The notes: generated by a model not told the origin, from the sequence alone. Positions 30,446 to 43,058 are shown, counted from the first letter of the stretch. The stretch is DNA of 64,000 bases from Symsagittifera roscoffensis (GCF_963678635.1 NC_087068.1:37021436-37085435); one strand, 5' to 3'. Program-made: numbers and translations.

Positions 30446-33404
30446 ATTGCCAAAATATCATCCAACCCGGTTAATTTGTTCCAGAGATAACGATTTTTAA
30501 AAAGTGAAATTAACTTTAACTAGAAATCACATCCAAACGTTCAAGCAAACAACTTGGCAGGGGGAAAAATCGATACACTGGTCTGCTTGCGCTGACATTT
30601 TTAAATTAAAAACAGCAAATAACTATCGCTATCAGGTTTTGCTAATTTTTACTAGCTTTCTGATGAAAACAGTTTAGTTTATGAGCAGTTTTGTTGAAAA
30701 CACAAGTTGCTGTAGGAGCAAGAGTTGCCGCTTCAATCTCAATGCAGCAACATCGATACTCTGAGGGAACGAATTGTAAAACTGCACTTGGTGCTTGGCG
30801 ATAAAAACATAGCCAACAGACAGTTCGGAAAGAGTCATTGAACGCAAGGGAACAAAGCATATGTGGAATTACAGCACTGTAAAAAATTATGAACATTTTG
30901 ATTTTTTTTTGACAATTTTGATAGAAGTAACTCAATTTGAGAAAACTGAATCCAAAAATATGAAACTATATACAAATTTCGAACCAAAAAGTCGCTCACA
31001 TTTTTTTGTGAACTTTACTTTATCGTAACTTGAGAGCGCAACTTCCCTGATTTTTAGCAGCTAGAACTGAATTGAATTCAAAAACGGCATTTCGAGAGTT
31101 TTCAAGTTTCATAAAAGAAAAGAAAAAAATTATCCCGATCTATATAGACGTTTGAACTACGGTCAAAGACTCCTAAAAACCTCATTTGTTCAATTTGAAG
31201 ATCTATGCAAAACAGTAGTTATTTCTAAATGTATAAACTAAACAGAGGCGAAGCTGAGTTTTTCATCACTTGAGATATCACTTGCAAGCTGGCAGACAAT
31301 AAAATCAAAAAAAGTCAGAAGCAACTCTTAATAACTTTTCTAGCTTTTCTTCAATTCTCTTTTCAATGATTTTGTTTTTCTAAAATAAAATAGACTTGAA
31401 AAAAAAACACGTCCAGTAACAAAATTGCTGGCGTTCACTAATTATTAGTAGTTTTTTATGACTATTGATGTAGATTTAGCGGCGGGCCGCAAGGGTTTTT
31501 GGCCAAAAGATGATTTCAGTTTGTTAACAGTCTGCAGTTAGTACAGTCACAGATCATCTTCCAGGTGCATGTGTTGTCTCCATTAGAGTGGAATTTGAAA
31601 TGGGCCCAGAAAAATTTGAGAAGTCTTTTTTTTGAGAACTGACTAATTTCAAATTGCAAAATGAAAAAAAAAACCTTAAGCTTTGAAATACGCGATCTAG
31701 CTTAAGCATGAAAACAATCTTTCGTTAAACATGGAAAAATGCCTGTGCTCAATGTCCATTTTAAGCAATAAGTTTTCCTTTTCTGTAAAAATTTTACATA
31801 GATCATGAGAAAATGATCAGAACTATCATCTTTTTGAAGCTATCAATGTTTTGTATTGAAGAGTTACCAATAGAATTGGGTCTGAAAGTGTCAATTTTTG
31901 TTCCTCTTAATCGCAAGGAAGTTCACTTCGATGTAATACTTAGTGGATTTGACGTTTTCTGACCTTGACAACAAAATGAAACCAACCATTGATAGTCTCA
32001 TAAAAGCCAGCTCTGATCATTTTGTCTTGGTTTATCTGTAAACTTTGCTGAAAAAAAAAAGAAGAAAAAGCTAATCAGAAACGACATTGAAAACAGGCAC
32101 TTTAGAAAGTTTAATTCTGAGTGACTTATAAATGTCGACTACTGTAGCCTCCCCCTCTAAAACTCACCTTAAACACGCAAACTGACCAAAATCTACTTGT
32201 CCGTTTATCCCAATTTGATGACGCTTGCTAATCGCAAGCAAAAAAACCAAACGTTTTAATGAAGTCTGGAAACCAAATTGCTTTAAGACTCACTTTTTGC
32301 CCTAAAATAAATGAGCTCCCCTATGATCTGAGCCGACATCTCTTAGTCCTTAGTCAGTTCTGATTTACCTAATTTTTGCTCTAAAGTTATCCAGGCTAGA
32401 AAAATCAAAAAGTTTAAACTCTACACTGTACTGTAGTATCTGGAAAAGCACACTTGGACATCCAGAAAAACATTTTCACAATCAGAGCAACACGCGATTG
32501 GGAAAACGCACCACATAAACAACCACAACTTGCCACAACTTGATGCCGTAGTAGTGAAGAAAGCCTACTTGGACATGCGGAAATTTTTTTAAAAACCATA
32601 GCATAAAAAGTGGTAGAATTAGTAGTAGTAAATTAAATTGTCGTCTGTTCAGGGCTTGGAAGTAACAAAGTTTATGTTAGAAATAAATATAAGCCTTACA
32701 TAAGCTTTTATTCACTCTTGCCATAAGCAAGTTTTTTGCAACAAGTTATGAGACTTCTTCTTAGAATTGAAAGCTGTTTGCGCAGATCACTTGTTAAGAT
32801 AAACCTATTTTGTGTTTTTCTTACAGATTTTAATAGTCTTATATGCTTCAGTAAGGATAGATCGTAGGAATCTCTCTAAACTTTAAAGCTCTCAATTTTT
32901 TTTACTATAGTTTTATTTTTGGCTCAACAGGTGTCGAGCACAAGAACCTTGTCACCGTAGCTGCCGCTCAATAAAATATTCTCCTGGCTTTTTAAGACCT
33001 GTAGCATCCTATGCAAACAAGAAACTTTTAGCTGGTATTTTTTTCACATAATTTTTTCTATTTTGTTTTCTAAATTAATCTCCTCTTGCCACTTTTTTGA
33101 AACGGAATGTTAGCATCCTTTTTTACCTCTCTGTGTTTTTTTCGTAGGTTTCTTGATCTAGTTTTTATATTTGCATTACTTGACTCTTTTTTTGTTTTGA
33201 GTGAGAAATATTTTGAAGGATTTTGTTGATAAAAAATATAACACAAACTATTTTGCAAATTTGTGCAATTTACAATAAAAAATTTTAAATGACGAGAAAA
33301 AATCATTTCCAAAAAATATATACAATATTTCACATAAATTTTGGTTTCAAACCATCATGTCAAAAAAAAACCAGTTACAGTTGACCTGGTAATTTTTCCG
33401 TCAC
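30446..33404. other. AT-rich spacer, no gene seen
   Basis: About 3 kb without a convincing gene. Frames at 30642-30935, 32414-32599 and 33070-33333 (minus) show no recognisable domain. A stretch near 31690-31735 resembles the 'TTAAACRTGAAAA..TTCGTTAAACATG' motif of the repeat at 1400-1740. Confidence 0.45.
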
Positions 33405-35290
33405 TATCTTTCCGAACAAAATCGAAAGCTGTTATTGAAAAACAATGAAAAAGATTCCTATCTCTTTTTATCAGCGATTGACAACTCGTACTTCATTCCA
33501 TCTAAACTGTTTGTTAAAAAAAACATCAACTCTCAAGAAGGGACAACCCAGAGGGATCCGCTAGCAATGGCCATGTACGGTCTAGCCATAATACCTCTCA
33601 TAAAATTTTATCAGCAGACAATGTAAAACAGAAATGGTAAGCAAATGGTACGCAGACATCGGAAACACAGTCATTAATTTAGACAATCTAGGAACTATCC
33701 TCAATAAAAATGTATCACTAAGTAACCTTATAAGCTTTTTGGCTACCATGTTAAGATATCGTCATGTTTTGGCTAAATGCCAACGCATAGTCAACGATGA
33801 AAAACTCAGTGAAGCTAAGTTTCGAAAATACAGAAAATTCAAAATTACAGAATCAGTATAAAAGCAGGCACCTGAGTGCTTGGTTCTGTTGTAGGAACAA
33901 AATCTGAATGTAAAAAGTTTCTCGATTTTCCACAGAATAAGCAAATAAAAAGACTGAAAAAACTAACGAAAACCGCCAAAACCTATCCCCGAAACGTTTA
34001 TGCCTGCTATACTAAAAGAGTTCAAGAAAAACTTCAATTCTAACGAAGACAACGTCTAACACTATGGAAAACTTAGAAACATGTGAAAATTTTATCAAAG
34101 AACAACTAACACCTAACCTAGTCGGTAAAGACCCATTCCTTACTTTCCTATAAAATGGGCGGCCTTAACGTCAAGCTGCTATCCGACCATGAAAGCTATC
34201 TAGACTGGTTTTTAAAACAATCACTAGTACGGGAATATAAGATCCTGTTACAGCAATAACACACCAAGAAAAAATTTGTACGAAAATCAAATTATTGAAA
34301 ACGGTTAGAACAATTCTAAAGAAAACAAACTTCATTAGATCTTTAAACGAAAATGATAAATACGCAATTGACCTGGCTTCTTAAAGGGGAACTTCTTACT
34401 GGCTCATTGCTTTGCCACTAAGCAAAAACAACTTCAAATTGAATAAATCAAAATTCAGATATGGTATTTACCTAAGATACGGATGGGAAGCGACTAACAT
34501 GTGGTGAAAATTTCAACTTAACGCATGCCCTACACTTTGCAAAAAGTGGTTACACACACGCACACATGAACCACAATGAAATTAGAGAGACATTCGCCAA
34601 CCGCATGAACAAGGTTTGCCATGACTTCGAGGTTGAGCCGAAACTTCAACCGTTTCAAGGCAAAAGCTTTGTTAACAATTCAACTAGAACTGAAGATGAG
34701 GCATGACCTGACATTGAAGAAAAAGGACTCTGGGACTCACAATTTAGCTGCGCTCTCTTTGATGTGAAAATTTCAACCCCCATGCCAAAACATCGCGAAA
34801 ACTGCATAAAGACGCGCACAACTACCACAAAACGCTGAAAAATTCCAAACATCAGCAAAGAATTTGAATTATAGAACAGTGTAGCTTCTGCCCGCTGAAC
34901 TTTGGATGCATGGTGGCGCTCCTCCAGCATCCTCGCGGACGATGCAGCAATTAGCCGAAAAAACAAATCAAAAAAGACAAGAAATCTACCTATAATCGAT
35001 AAACTACATGAAAACTCAACTAAGCTTCGCACTCCTGAGGGGCTCTCGCTTTTGTATAAGGGGTGCAGATCGCTGCGCAAATTTCAATTTATCGACAACT
35101 CTATAAGAAAAATTGTAGTTGAAGGAAGGCTTAGATAAATTAACATGCATTTTTTGCTGATATATGACTTCATTTGATAAAATGATAATTTGCTGATGTA
35201 TATGCATTGTAATAACGCTGTTATGGCCCTACCCAGTTTGTGCACTGACTGTAACTAATCGGAAGAACTCTTTTCTATTTCTGAAGTTTT
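33405..35290 (+). mobile_element. Restriction-endonuclease-type LINE, 5'-truncated copy L1
   Basis: Begins inside the RT (NRKLLLKN) and has EGTTQRDPLAMAMYGLAIIP (about 33538). At the catalytic site it reads WYADI where relatives have WYADD (33652-33666), so this copy is dead there. The C-terminal part, in broken frames, has the CCHC region near 34520, the T-D-EAR..LFDVKIS stretch near 34690-34770, and the family end in the frame 34902-35138 (..EGRLR, stop at 35138). The 3' tail 'GTTATGGCCCTACCCAGTTTGTGCACTGACTGTAACTAATCGG' follows to about 35260. Confidence 0.8.
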
Positions 35291-35939
35291 GCCGCTCTTT
35301 TGTTTTAGTCACTCAGTAGAGCCCGCCTCAGTTTTTGCTCGTCGTCAGAAGCTGTTCGAAAGCTTCTTGGAGTTTTTTATGCTTTTAGATAAAAAAGTAA
35401 CAAAGATAACTCTTTAATTTAGCCTTTATTTAAAAATAATCAGAAGCTCAAAAGGATCATTGTAACCGAGGTTACACTCATGAGTCCCCCGAAATTTTCC
35501 ACATATAAGGGCTATCACAACAATTAAGCTGTGATAATGAATTTTCTTGATCATCTTTTAGATTTGAAGGGTTTTGATTACTCTGAATCAATTCTTAGAC
35601 GTATCAATTGTTACAAAAGTGTTTTAATCGTGAGGGTTGCTTATATCATTTTTTTGGTTTCTTTATTCAGTGGCATTTCCTTGGATATACTGAAATTTTT
35701 TTTAAAAATAGTTGAATCTGTAATATCGTTGTATTTCTTTTGATATGCGAAAAAAAACTGGAAAACCAGCTATTTAACTTAATTGGTGGTTTTTTGTTCT
35801 GCTAAAAAATAATTAAAATCATAAAACTCAATTTCCTTTTTTCATGATAAATAATTTTGATTGGCAATCATATTTCGAATTCTGCAAAAATAGTTTTCCT
35901 TGCAAGTTTGTTTTTGGGACAGTTAAAACACCTTTAAAA
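35291..35939. other. Spacer between two LINE tails, no gene seen
   Basis: About 650 bp separating the tail of L1 (plus) from the tail of L2 (minus). No recognisable content. Confidence 0.5.
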
Positions 35940-38775
35940 AATATATTAAAGAAGTCCTGCCGTTTAGGTACGGTCGTGAACAAGCTGGATAGGGCTTATA
36001 CCAGCTTTATATAAAGACATCAATAAACAATATTGAAGGAACTAAGTCAAGTCAGCAGTTATTGTGTTGTCATTAAAAGTATTTACTTCAACCGTCCCTC
36101 CTCTATAATAGCAATAAATGAATTGTCTATGAAATGCGTCTTACAGAGAATACAGCGAATTCGTCTTATAGACGATTTTGTTTTACAGAGGATACAAAAA
36201 ATAGCGCCAAGCTTATCTTAGTTCTTCAATAGTTTGTTGTTTCTGAGTAGCTTTCATGACTTTTTTATTAGTTTTTTCAGCTACGCGCTGCATTGTCCGT
36301 GTAGCTGCTGGTGCGACACCACCAGTACAGCCAAAAATGAGCGGGCAGGAGCTGCTCAGTTCGATTTGTAGAACTCTATGTTGGTACTTCGAGTTTTTAG
36401 TGATTCGTGGTACTTATAGGCGTCTTTCAGGAGTCTTCGTGAAGTTTTTGCGCGCGGGTTGAAGATTTTGACATCATAGAAGGTTCGGCTAAACCATCAG
36501 CACCATAATCAGTTTACTTTAACATCTAGTCAAGCGTCTTCATCAGTTGTGTTTGAATTGTTGACAAATCTCTGGCCTTGCAACAACTGAAGTTTCGGCT
36601 CCATTTCAACATCATAGCAAATCTCGCTCATGAGGTTGGCAAACGTATATTTGTTTTCGTCATGCCTCATGAGGGTGTATCCACCCTTTGCACAGTGAAG
36701 GGCGTGGGTAATGTCAAAAGATTGACCACATGCACATGTGAGTGGAATGTATGTTGGTTCCAATCCATAACTGAGATAAACTCCATCCCGGAAATCGGAT
36801 TTATTTAGGTTGAAATTATATCTGCTACGTGGCAGGGCGTTTAATCGGTTTGGGGTTTCTTTTTCCGAGGCTAGCTCGAACGCGTATTTTTCTCTGTCAC
36901 TCAACTTGTTCAACTGTTAATTCTCTTTTGTTTTGTTCTTTCAGTTTTAAGTGTTTTAATTTTGTATAGAATCTTCCTTGCTCAGATCTAGCTGTTAATG
37001 GGTCGTATGTGTCTAAGATGTCTATGTTTCATTTGACCACCCATTTAGACCACCCATTTTCAGTGGCAAGGTAGCGATGTCTGTAAGTTGATTGCTGTTA
37101 TTTTCTTTACGAATTAACTTGGATTGAGATTTTCCTGTAGTATCTTCTCGCAGGCTTGCATGTTTTTGTAGTATTTGAGGGCAGTTCTAGCTAAAAACGA
37201 CAATTTTTTTTGTACTTCTTGGGTGTAACAGGAGTACACGTTTTGTGGTGATGCTTCCGCAATCGAGCCAAGTTTTTTCAGTATTTTTTAATGTATTTCT
37301 AACTGAGTTTCTAAGAAAGTTTTAAATTCAGTCTCGGATTCTTTGACAGAACCAAGTACTCTGGCCCCTTTCTTCATTTCAATATTGTTATTTTATTACT
37401 TTTATCGCCTCGTATTTTTCATTTTTCACAATGAACTGTTATTTCAATGCCTTTACATGATATCAAAAATGTTTTCCGTATTTGAAAATGTTGTCAAGAA
37501 TTTTTCGCAGGCTTTTTAGATTTTCGACTGCGTTTTCATCGTCTGCATACCATTTCTGAAATAAAGTGTTATCGTTGACTATTTTATTAAAGGTAAAGTG
37601 GCTAGCCCGTACATCGCCACTGCTAAAAGGTTTCTTTGTGTGGTTTCTTCTCTAGATAGGATAAATTTTCTATTTACGAAGAGTTTGGATGGATTAGAGT
37701 ATTAGTTCTGTAATGCGCGAAGTATAGAAGGGCAAATATTTGCAAAGTTTTTCAAATCCAGAATCCGGTTTAAAGTATAAAAGCGTTTTCCGCGTCTATC
37801 AGTAATAATGCATCGGAATATGTTTTTCGTATTGCTTCCTCAGCGTGCGAATTGCATACTCGATGCCACATTTTTGGTCAAACCAATGTTGGTAATTCGA
37901 TTCGAGTACAATATACTTTGTAACTCTTCAGCACTTTGTGATTGTTCTACCTATTATTCTGCTGATGAATTCGGCTATGCCAATTAGCGTAACTCTTGGG
38001 TTTTTTTCAAAAGAAATTAGTCGACAGGCATTATATGGTTCAAGAAACTCGTCGATTCTTTGACAGAACCAAGTACTCTGGCCCCTTTCTTCATTTCAAT
38101 CTTGTTATTTCATTACTTTTATCGCCTCGTATTTTTCATTTTTCACAATGAACTGTTATTTCAATGCCTTTACATGATATCAAAAATGTTTTCCGTATTT
38201 GAAAATGATGTCAAGAACTTTTCGCAGGCTTTTTACATTTTCGACAGCGTTTTTATCGTCTGCATACCATTTCTGAAATAAAGTGTTATCGTTGACTATT
38301 TTATTAAAGGTAAAGTGGCTAGCCCGTACATCGCCACTGCTAAAAGGTCTTTTTGTGTGGTTTCTTCTCTAGATAGGATAAATTTTCTATTTACGAAGAG
38401 TTTGGATGGATTAGAGTATTAGTTCTGTAATGCGCGAAGTATAGAAGGGCAAATATTTGCAAAGTTTTTCAAAGCCAGAATCCGGTTTAAAGTATAAAAG
38501 CGTTTTCCGCGTCTATTAGTAATAATGCATCGGAATCTGTTTTTCGTATTGCTTCCTCAGCGTGCGAATTGCATATTCGATGCCACATTTTTGGTCAAAC
38601 CAATGTTGGTAATTCGATTCGAGTACAATATACTTTGTAACTCTTCAGCACTTTGTGATTGTTCTACCTATTATTCTGCTGATGAATTCGGCTATGCCAA
38701 TTAGCGTAACTCTTGGGTTTTTATCAAAAGAAATTAGTCGACAGGCATTATATGGTTCAAGAAACTCGTCGATTT
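35940..38775 (-). mobile_element. Restriction-endonuclease-type LINE, minus-strand copy L2 with internal duplication
   Basis: Read on the minus strand: IGIAEFISRIIGRTITKC (about 37990-37935 and its duplicate), then WYADDENAVENL, then the frame 36913-36530. That frame holds CACGQSFDITHALHCAKGG (CCHC knuckle, C-x-C-x7-H-x4-C), RHDENKYTFANLMSEIC and EPKLQLLQGQRF. YDVKIFNP, which belongs to the endonuclease-like block, lies near 36470, and the family tail '..AAGCCCTATCCAGCTTGTTCACGACCGTACCTAAACGGCAGGA' ends near 35945. The coding region has several stops. Its RT region is duplicated in tandem (37337-38053 and 38054-38770). Confidence 0.85.
37337..38770. repeat. 717 bp tandem duplication inside LINE L2
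   Basis: 'GATTCTTTGACAGAACCAAGTACTCTGGCCCC' starts at 37337 and again at 38054. The 717 bp units are nearly identical, so the duplication is recent. It doubles the RT catalytic block: the minus-strand WYADD codons are at 37538-37552 and 38255-38269. Confidence 0.92.
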
Positions 38776-39300
38776 TTTCTGTTCGATTTTGGCTTGTGTC
38801 TTTCATATTTTAACTGACTATTGATCAAAGTGAGTTAGTATGCAACTCCACTAATTTGTATCCAAGCCTGAGGGTGCATGACAACCATGTGTTGTCATGA
38901 CAGCCTTCTTAATTTTCTGGGCGTTTATTTGTTGAATGCGGCTGAGTGGAAAGGGATTGTATATTCGGAGCATGATGTTATATAGTTGTTGTTTTTTGGC
39001 TCCGCGCGAGGATGTCTCTCGATTAGGATTTACTCAACAGTTTTACCTTTGAAGGTTTTCTCGAGTTAGAGAAGTCCCTTGGAGGTATCAGTTAATTTAG
39101 CAATAGCACTCGATATTTTTCCGGTGCTCATTAGTTTATTAAACTACTGTGCTCAGTTAAGTATGAATGTATGATTACCTTTGGCAATAAGCAAAGGTAT
39201 TACAAGCAATTGTGTACTAGCCATTTTTCCAGTGAACAAGTTTTTCCACAGGACTTATTTGGCTTCTAATTTACCTTAATTCAAAATTAATTCAAACTTT
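38776..39300. other. Spacer, no gene seen
   Basis: Contains a perfect 9-bp hairpin at 38877-38899 (CATGACAAC / GTTGTCATG). Otherwise nothing is recognised. Confidence 0.5.
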
Positions 39301-39314
39301 GTAGTGCTTCTTGC

Positions 39315-39400
39315 ACACTTAGCCTGGTGGTAACAATTTCGCCTGGGACGGCAAAGGTCCTGTGTTTGAATCTGACCAGGAATATTTTTTTCAAATAGTA
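39315..39400 (+). mobile_element. tRNA-derived SINE fragment
   Basis: 'TTAGCCTGGTGG' (39319-39330) is an A-box-like word, and 'TGTGTTTGAATCTGACC' (39361-39377) a B-box-like word 42 bp further on. 'GGGACGGCAAAGGTC' between them is shared with the SINE-like repeats at 29260 and 30420 (minus). A poor anticodon region and a mutated T-loop argue against a working tRNA. Confidence 0.55.
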
Positions 39401-39761
39401 AAAATTCGGCCGATTGAATGTTTGCTTATGTTTTGTCGTCTTGTTCGCCACTTTCGGCATTTTAAAAGTCCGGCCGATTTCATTTTTGCTTTTCAGATTG
39501 GTTGTAATTTCACCAGCTGGATTTGTTCAATTGTAATTTCAGTTTGTATTTTTATCAGCTTTATAGTTTTTGATTTTTTTAATATCGAATTAGTGGCCTC
39601 TTCCTCTTATTGGATCATAACGATCAAAAAAAAGTTATGCGCGTGTGTAGGAGAGAAAAGGGACTTGACATTTCTATAAATTTAGATTTTTTCGAGTGTT
39701 TTTGGCATGATGAGTTTCTGCTCAGGTATTTTGACTTTGTAAATTCATATCAAATCAACCA

Positions 39762-39900
39762 TCCGGATCATCTGGCGTAGAGGTGAAACGGCAATTTTAG
39801 ATGGCTGAGGCTTCGGTTTGAATTCGGCGGGGCCCTTTTTTGAAACGGAGTTTCTGTGCTTTTTCGGACTATCGTCCATCTGTTTTTTTTCTGGCTTGGT
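39762..39900 (+). mobile_element. tRNA-derived SINE
   Basis: 'TCTGGCGTAGAGGTGA' (39771-39786) is a good A-box, and 'GGTTTGAATTCGG' (39815-39827) a B-box. The tail 'TTTTTTGAAACGGAGTTTCTGTGCTTTTTCGGACTATCGTCCATCTG' matches the tail of the element at 60695-60830 ('TTTTTCGGATTATCGTCCGTC'). Confidence 0.65.
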
Positions 39901-40269
39901 AAAAAGGTTGCAAATTAGTAATGTGTTGAATCATGTGTTGTGATAAACTTATTAAACAGCCTAATTCTTGTGATAAATTTACTAAATAGTGTGTCTGTTC
40001 AAATTTACTTCTTCTGTAATTTCATATTAAGGGCGCTGGGCTTTCCTCGCACACTTGTCTTACCAAATCTCGCCGTCCCGGCCGTAGGCGAGTGAAGTTT
40101 CCCTGGCGTAACTAGACTCAAGAAGAAGTGATCCGGTGAATCGAAACTCAAAACTACATCAAGTTGTACCACTCCTTTTTTTCCATCACCCTTGAAATTT
40201 AATTCCTATTTGAAAGTATTCCTAAATCCACCCAAAGAGCTTCCTTTCTTGCCCCAGTTTTCTGTGTTT
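39901..40269. other. Possible 5' leader of LINE L3, no gene seen
   Basis: A GC-richer patch 'CGCCGTCCCGGCCGTAGGCGAGTG' near 40071-40094 lies ahead of the L3 first frame. No domain is recognised. It may be untranslated leader of the element. Confidence 0.35.
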
Positions 40270-40276
40270 CAGGTAG

Positions 40277-40795
40277 ATGCCGGGATTTCTGGCAAGACGC
40301 ATCCCTGAGTTCTCACAGAAACTAGTTATCGGGACTTCAAGGACCAAATATATCAAACCAGATCTAGTAAAATCAACAATTCACTCCTACCGCAGCGCAA
40401 CGCTTCATGATCTGTTTGAAACAGTTTTGCAATACAGAACAAAGCGCCTAAATACTGTAACAATAGTTGCTGGTTACAATGACAACAGGCTGCATCCACA
40501 AGAATTAGAACAGCGGTGGAAAAATTTGATTAACCTCGCCACTAACAAGTTTCAGCCCAAGACACTGATCATCCCCAAAACAATTCAGAACTGTATTATC
40601 ACTGAAATAAATCGCAAAACTTATACTCATATTCATGTGTTGTTTAATTTAATAAATTGATTTGTACACCCACATACACTCATGATTTCACCTAACCTCA
40701 ACCTAAATCTAACTCCTCAAATGTTCTGCCGTGATGGCATCCATTTTTTGTTCTACGGTAAGGATTTCTCTTCTAATTTTCTTGCAGAAATAATC
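40277..40795 (+). pseudogene. SGNH-hydrolase-like domain of LINE L3
   Basis: The frame starts at ATG 40277. KLVIGTSRTKYIKPDLV holds the block-I serine (G-T-S), and TIVAGYNDN holds the block-III G-x-N-D. After a frameshift near 40665, MFCRDGIHFLFYGKDF (about 40720-40770) holds the block-V D-x-x-H pair. Serine, asparagine, aspartate and histidine of the fold are therefore all present in order, over about 165 residues. Esterase-like domains of this kind occur in ORF1 of some LINEs (CR1 group). Its role there is not settled; lipid or nucleic-acid binding has been discussed. Confidence 0.6.
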
Positions 40796-40844
40796 TATAA
40801 ATTCTCTCGCTAACTTGACACCGCCGTCCTTCCTCAAATGGCTA

Positions 40845-41010
40845 CTCAATTACTTTGCCTTATTTGTAGAAACAGATTAGATTGTGAGGCGGAGTTGTTT
40901 GGTGCTTCACATGCCCAGGCTACATGCATGTAAAATGCAGCGGCCTAGCCCGCAGCAAGGATCATTATGACAATTTCAGCTGTCATCGCTGCACCTCCCA
41001 ACTTCATTCA
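40845..41010 (+). pseudogene. PHD-type zinc finger of LINE L3
   Basis: QLLCLICRNRLDCE (C-x2-C) is followed, after a one-base frameshift near 40895, by CFTCPGYMHVKCSGL (C-x2-C-x4-H-x2-C) and FSCHRC (C-x2-C). This is the C4HC3 ligand order of PHD fingers. In LINE proteins such fingers may bind nucleic acid or chromatin. It lies between the SGNH-like domain and the linker to the RT. Confidence 0.65.
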
Positions 41011-41159
41011 GCTAACGACACGCATGGATGCAATCCTCTAACCCTAGCTACAACCACACTCCCCCAAACTCACCCTCACCATTCCACTGCCCCACACTCA
41101 GAAATCTCAAGAAAACCCTCCACTCTAGAAACTAGAATAACACAAGATCCATGGTCAAA

Positions 41160-42600
41160 CCCCTGCCCAGAAATCATAGAAACCACAAGAAAAATATACT
41201 CCGAAGTGGTCCACTGTTAACCGGTCTTTTTGATCATATCAAAGAATGAAGTTGGTTAAATTTTCTTTGAAAACCTCACTAGAACACTGAACAGCTTAAT
41301 AGAAAACAACGAAAATGCCTTCGCAATGCACGCAGCAATGATCTTTCCACACTTAATAATGTGCAAAACAAAGTCCAAAAAGGATGGATCTTTATCCAAG
41401 ACTATAGTAAGGCGACTTAAGCAATGGCAAGACGGAGACCTGGATGGCTTATATAACGAAGGGAAGGCGCTGCAAATGCGCTTGACAAAAGGAAGTAGAA
41501 GAAAAACTGAAGCTGAAGCACAACAGTTCAATCAACTGATGAATACTGGTGAAATATAAAGCGCAATAGCGAAACTAGCGGGCACATCCAAAGGCGTTCT
41601 TTTGCTCGACGAGATTGTCAAAGGTAATAAAGTAGAATATACTCTTATAGAGAACGACCCACTATCTGAACCAATTGATGATAACAATATTACACAAGTC
41701 TCAAATGAAACACTTCGCTTCCATCCATCGGTATTTGATCAGATAAACGGTCAATCTATCAAGAAAGGAGCTTGATTCAAATGAATGGAGGAGCATTTTA
41801 ACACACTTCGTGCAACAATCAATTGAGATTTCAAAAACAATTGCTAAAATTGCTGGAAAATTGGCTACCGAAGAACTAAATCCAGAACTCACGGAACCAT
41901 ATAACGCACATAGATTAATACCCTTTGACAAAAATCCAGGAGTAAGACCCATAGGCATAGGAGAAGTTATGCGTAAGATAATAGGACAAAAAATAACCAA
42001 ATGCCTAAAAAACGAACTCATGTCGCTCGTTTCAAACGATCAATTCTGTCTAGGACAAAAATTCGGCATTGAATGTGCAATCCACACGCTAAGAGATCAA
42101 TACAGCAAAACCTCCGCCGATGCTGTTTTTTTTGATAGATGCCGAAAACGCTTTCAAGTCGCTAAATCGAAAGCTGGCATTGAAAAACTTCGAAAATAAC
42201 TGCCCATCTCTTTTAACCGCGATTAAAAACTCCTACTCCAATCCAACTAAACTGTTCGTTAACAAAAAAAAACATCTACTCCCAAGAAGGGACAACCCAG
42301 TGGGATCCACTAGCAATGGCTATGTACGGTCTAGCCATAATACCCCTCATAAAAATTTTATCAGTAGACAACGTAACCCGGAAATGGTACGCAGACGACG
42401 GAAACGCAGTTGGTAATTTAAGCAATCTACGAATCGTCCTCGATAAAATTGTATCAATAGGTAAATTTTTTGACTACCGCGTTAAAGCATCCAAACGCCA
42501 ACTCATTGTCAAAGACGATAAACTCGGTGAAGCTGAAAAAATCTTCGAAATTACAGGAATCACTAAACAGGCAGGCGCCCGAGTTCTTGGTTGAGTTTGA
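41160..42600 (+). pseudogene. Linker and reverse transcriptase of LINE L3
   Basis: The linker has RRLKQWQDGDLDGLYNEG and ALQMRL (41409-41490). The RT starts with AHRLIPFDKNPGVRPIGIGE (about 41908). The palm motif A appears as LIDAENAF after an extra T in a T-run near 42125. GNPVGST / QWDPLAMAMYGLAI (about 42290-42335) is motif B, and WYADDGNAVGNL (WYADD at 42385-42399) is the intact catalytic motif C. Frames change at about 42120 and 42310. Confidence 0.75.
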
Positions 42601-43058
42601 GATCAGAATCTGAATGTAAAATTTTTTTCGAATTTTAACAGAATGAGCAAATCAAAGTTTTGGAAAAATTAACGAAAATCGCTAAAACCTCCACACAAAA
42701 CGTTTGGGCCTGCTATAGTAAAGGAGTTCAAGAAAAATTTTCATTCCTTGCCAGTTCAACGCCTAACACTATGGAAAACTTAGAAGTATGTGAAAAGATT
42801 ATCAAAGAACAATTAATGCCTAACCTTATTGGTAAAGACACATTGAAACCCCAGTTCCCCACTTCCTTACTCCTTAAAATGGGCGGCCTTAACATCAAGC
42901 TGCCATTCGATCATGAAAGCTATATAGAATGGTCCAAGGAAACATCACTAGTACTGGAATCTCAGGATCCTGTTACAGGAATAACACAGCAAGAAAAAAT
43001 ATGTACGAAAATCAAAAAACTGACAACTGATACAACAAAATGAAAGAAAACAAATCTC

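Noticed and set aside
30660-30710. Possible hammerhead ribozyme core (CTGATGA ... GAAA)
   Set aside because: The two core words are present, but stem II would be only about four base pairs with a long loop, and no stem I/III pairing was found. PLE-linked hammerheads are known, but no PLE lies here.
39315-39385. Functional tRNA gene
   Set aside because: A- and B-box words exist, but acceptor and anticodon stems do not pair and the tail is shared with dispersed copies, so it is treated as a SINE.
40020-40150. Ribosomal RNA or U2 snRNA target sequence next to the restriction-type LINE
   Set aside because: The GC-rich patch does not match the rRNA or U2 sequence that I know, so a site-specific insertion could not be supported.
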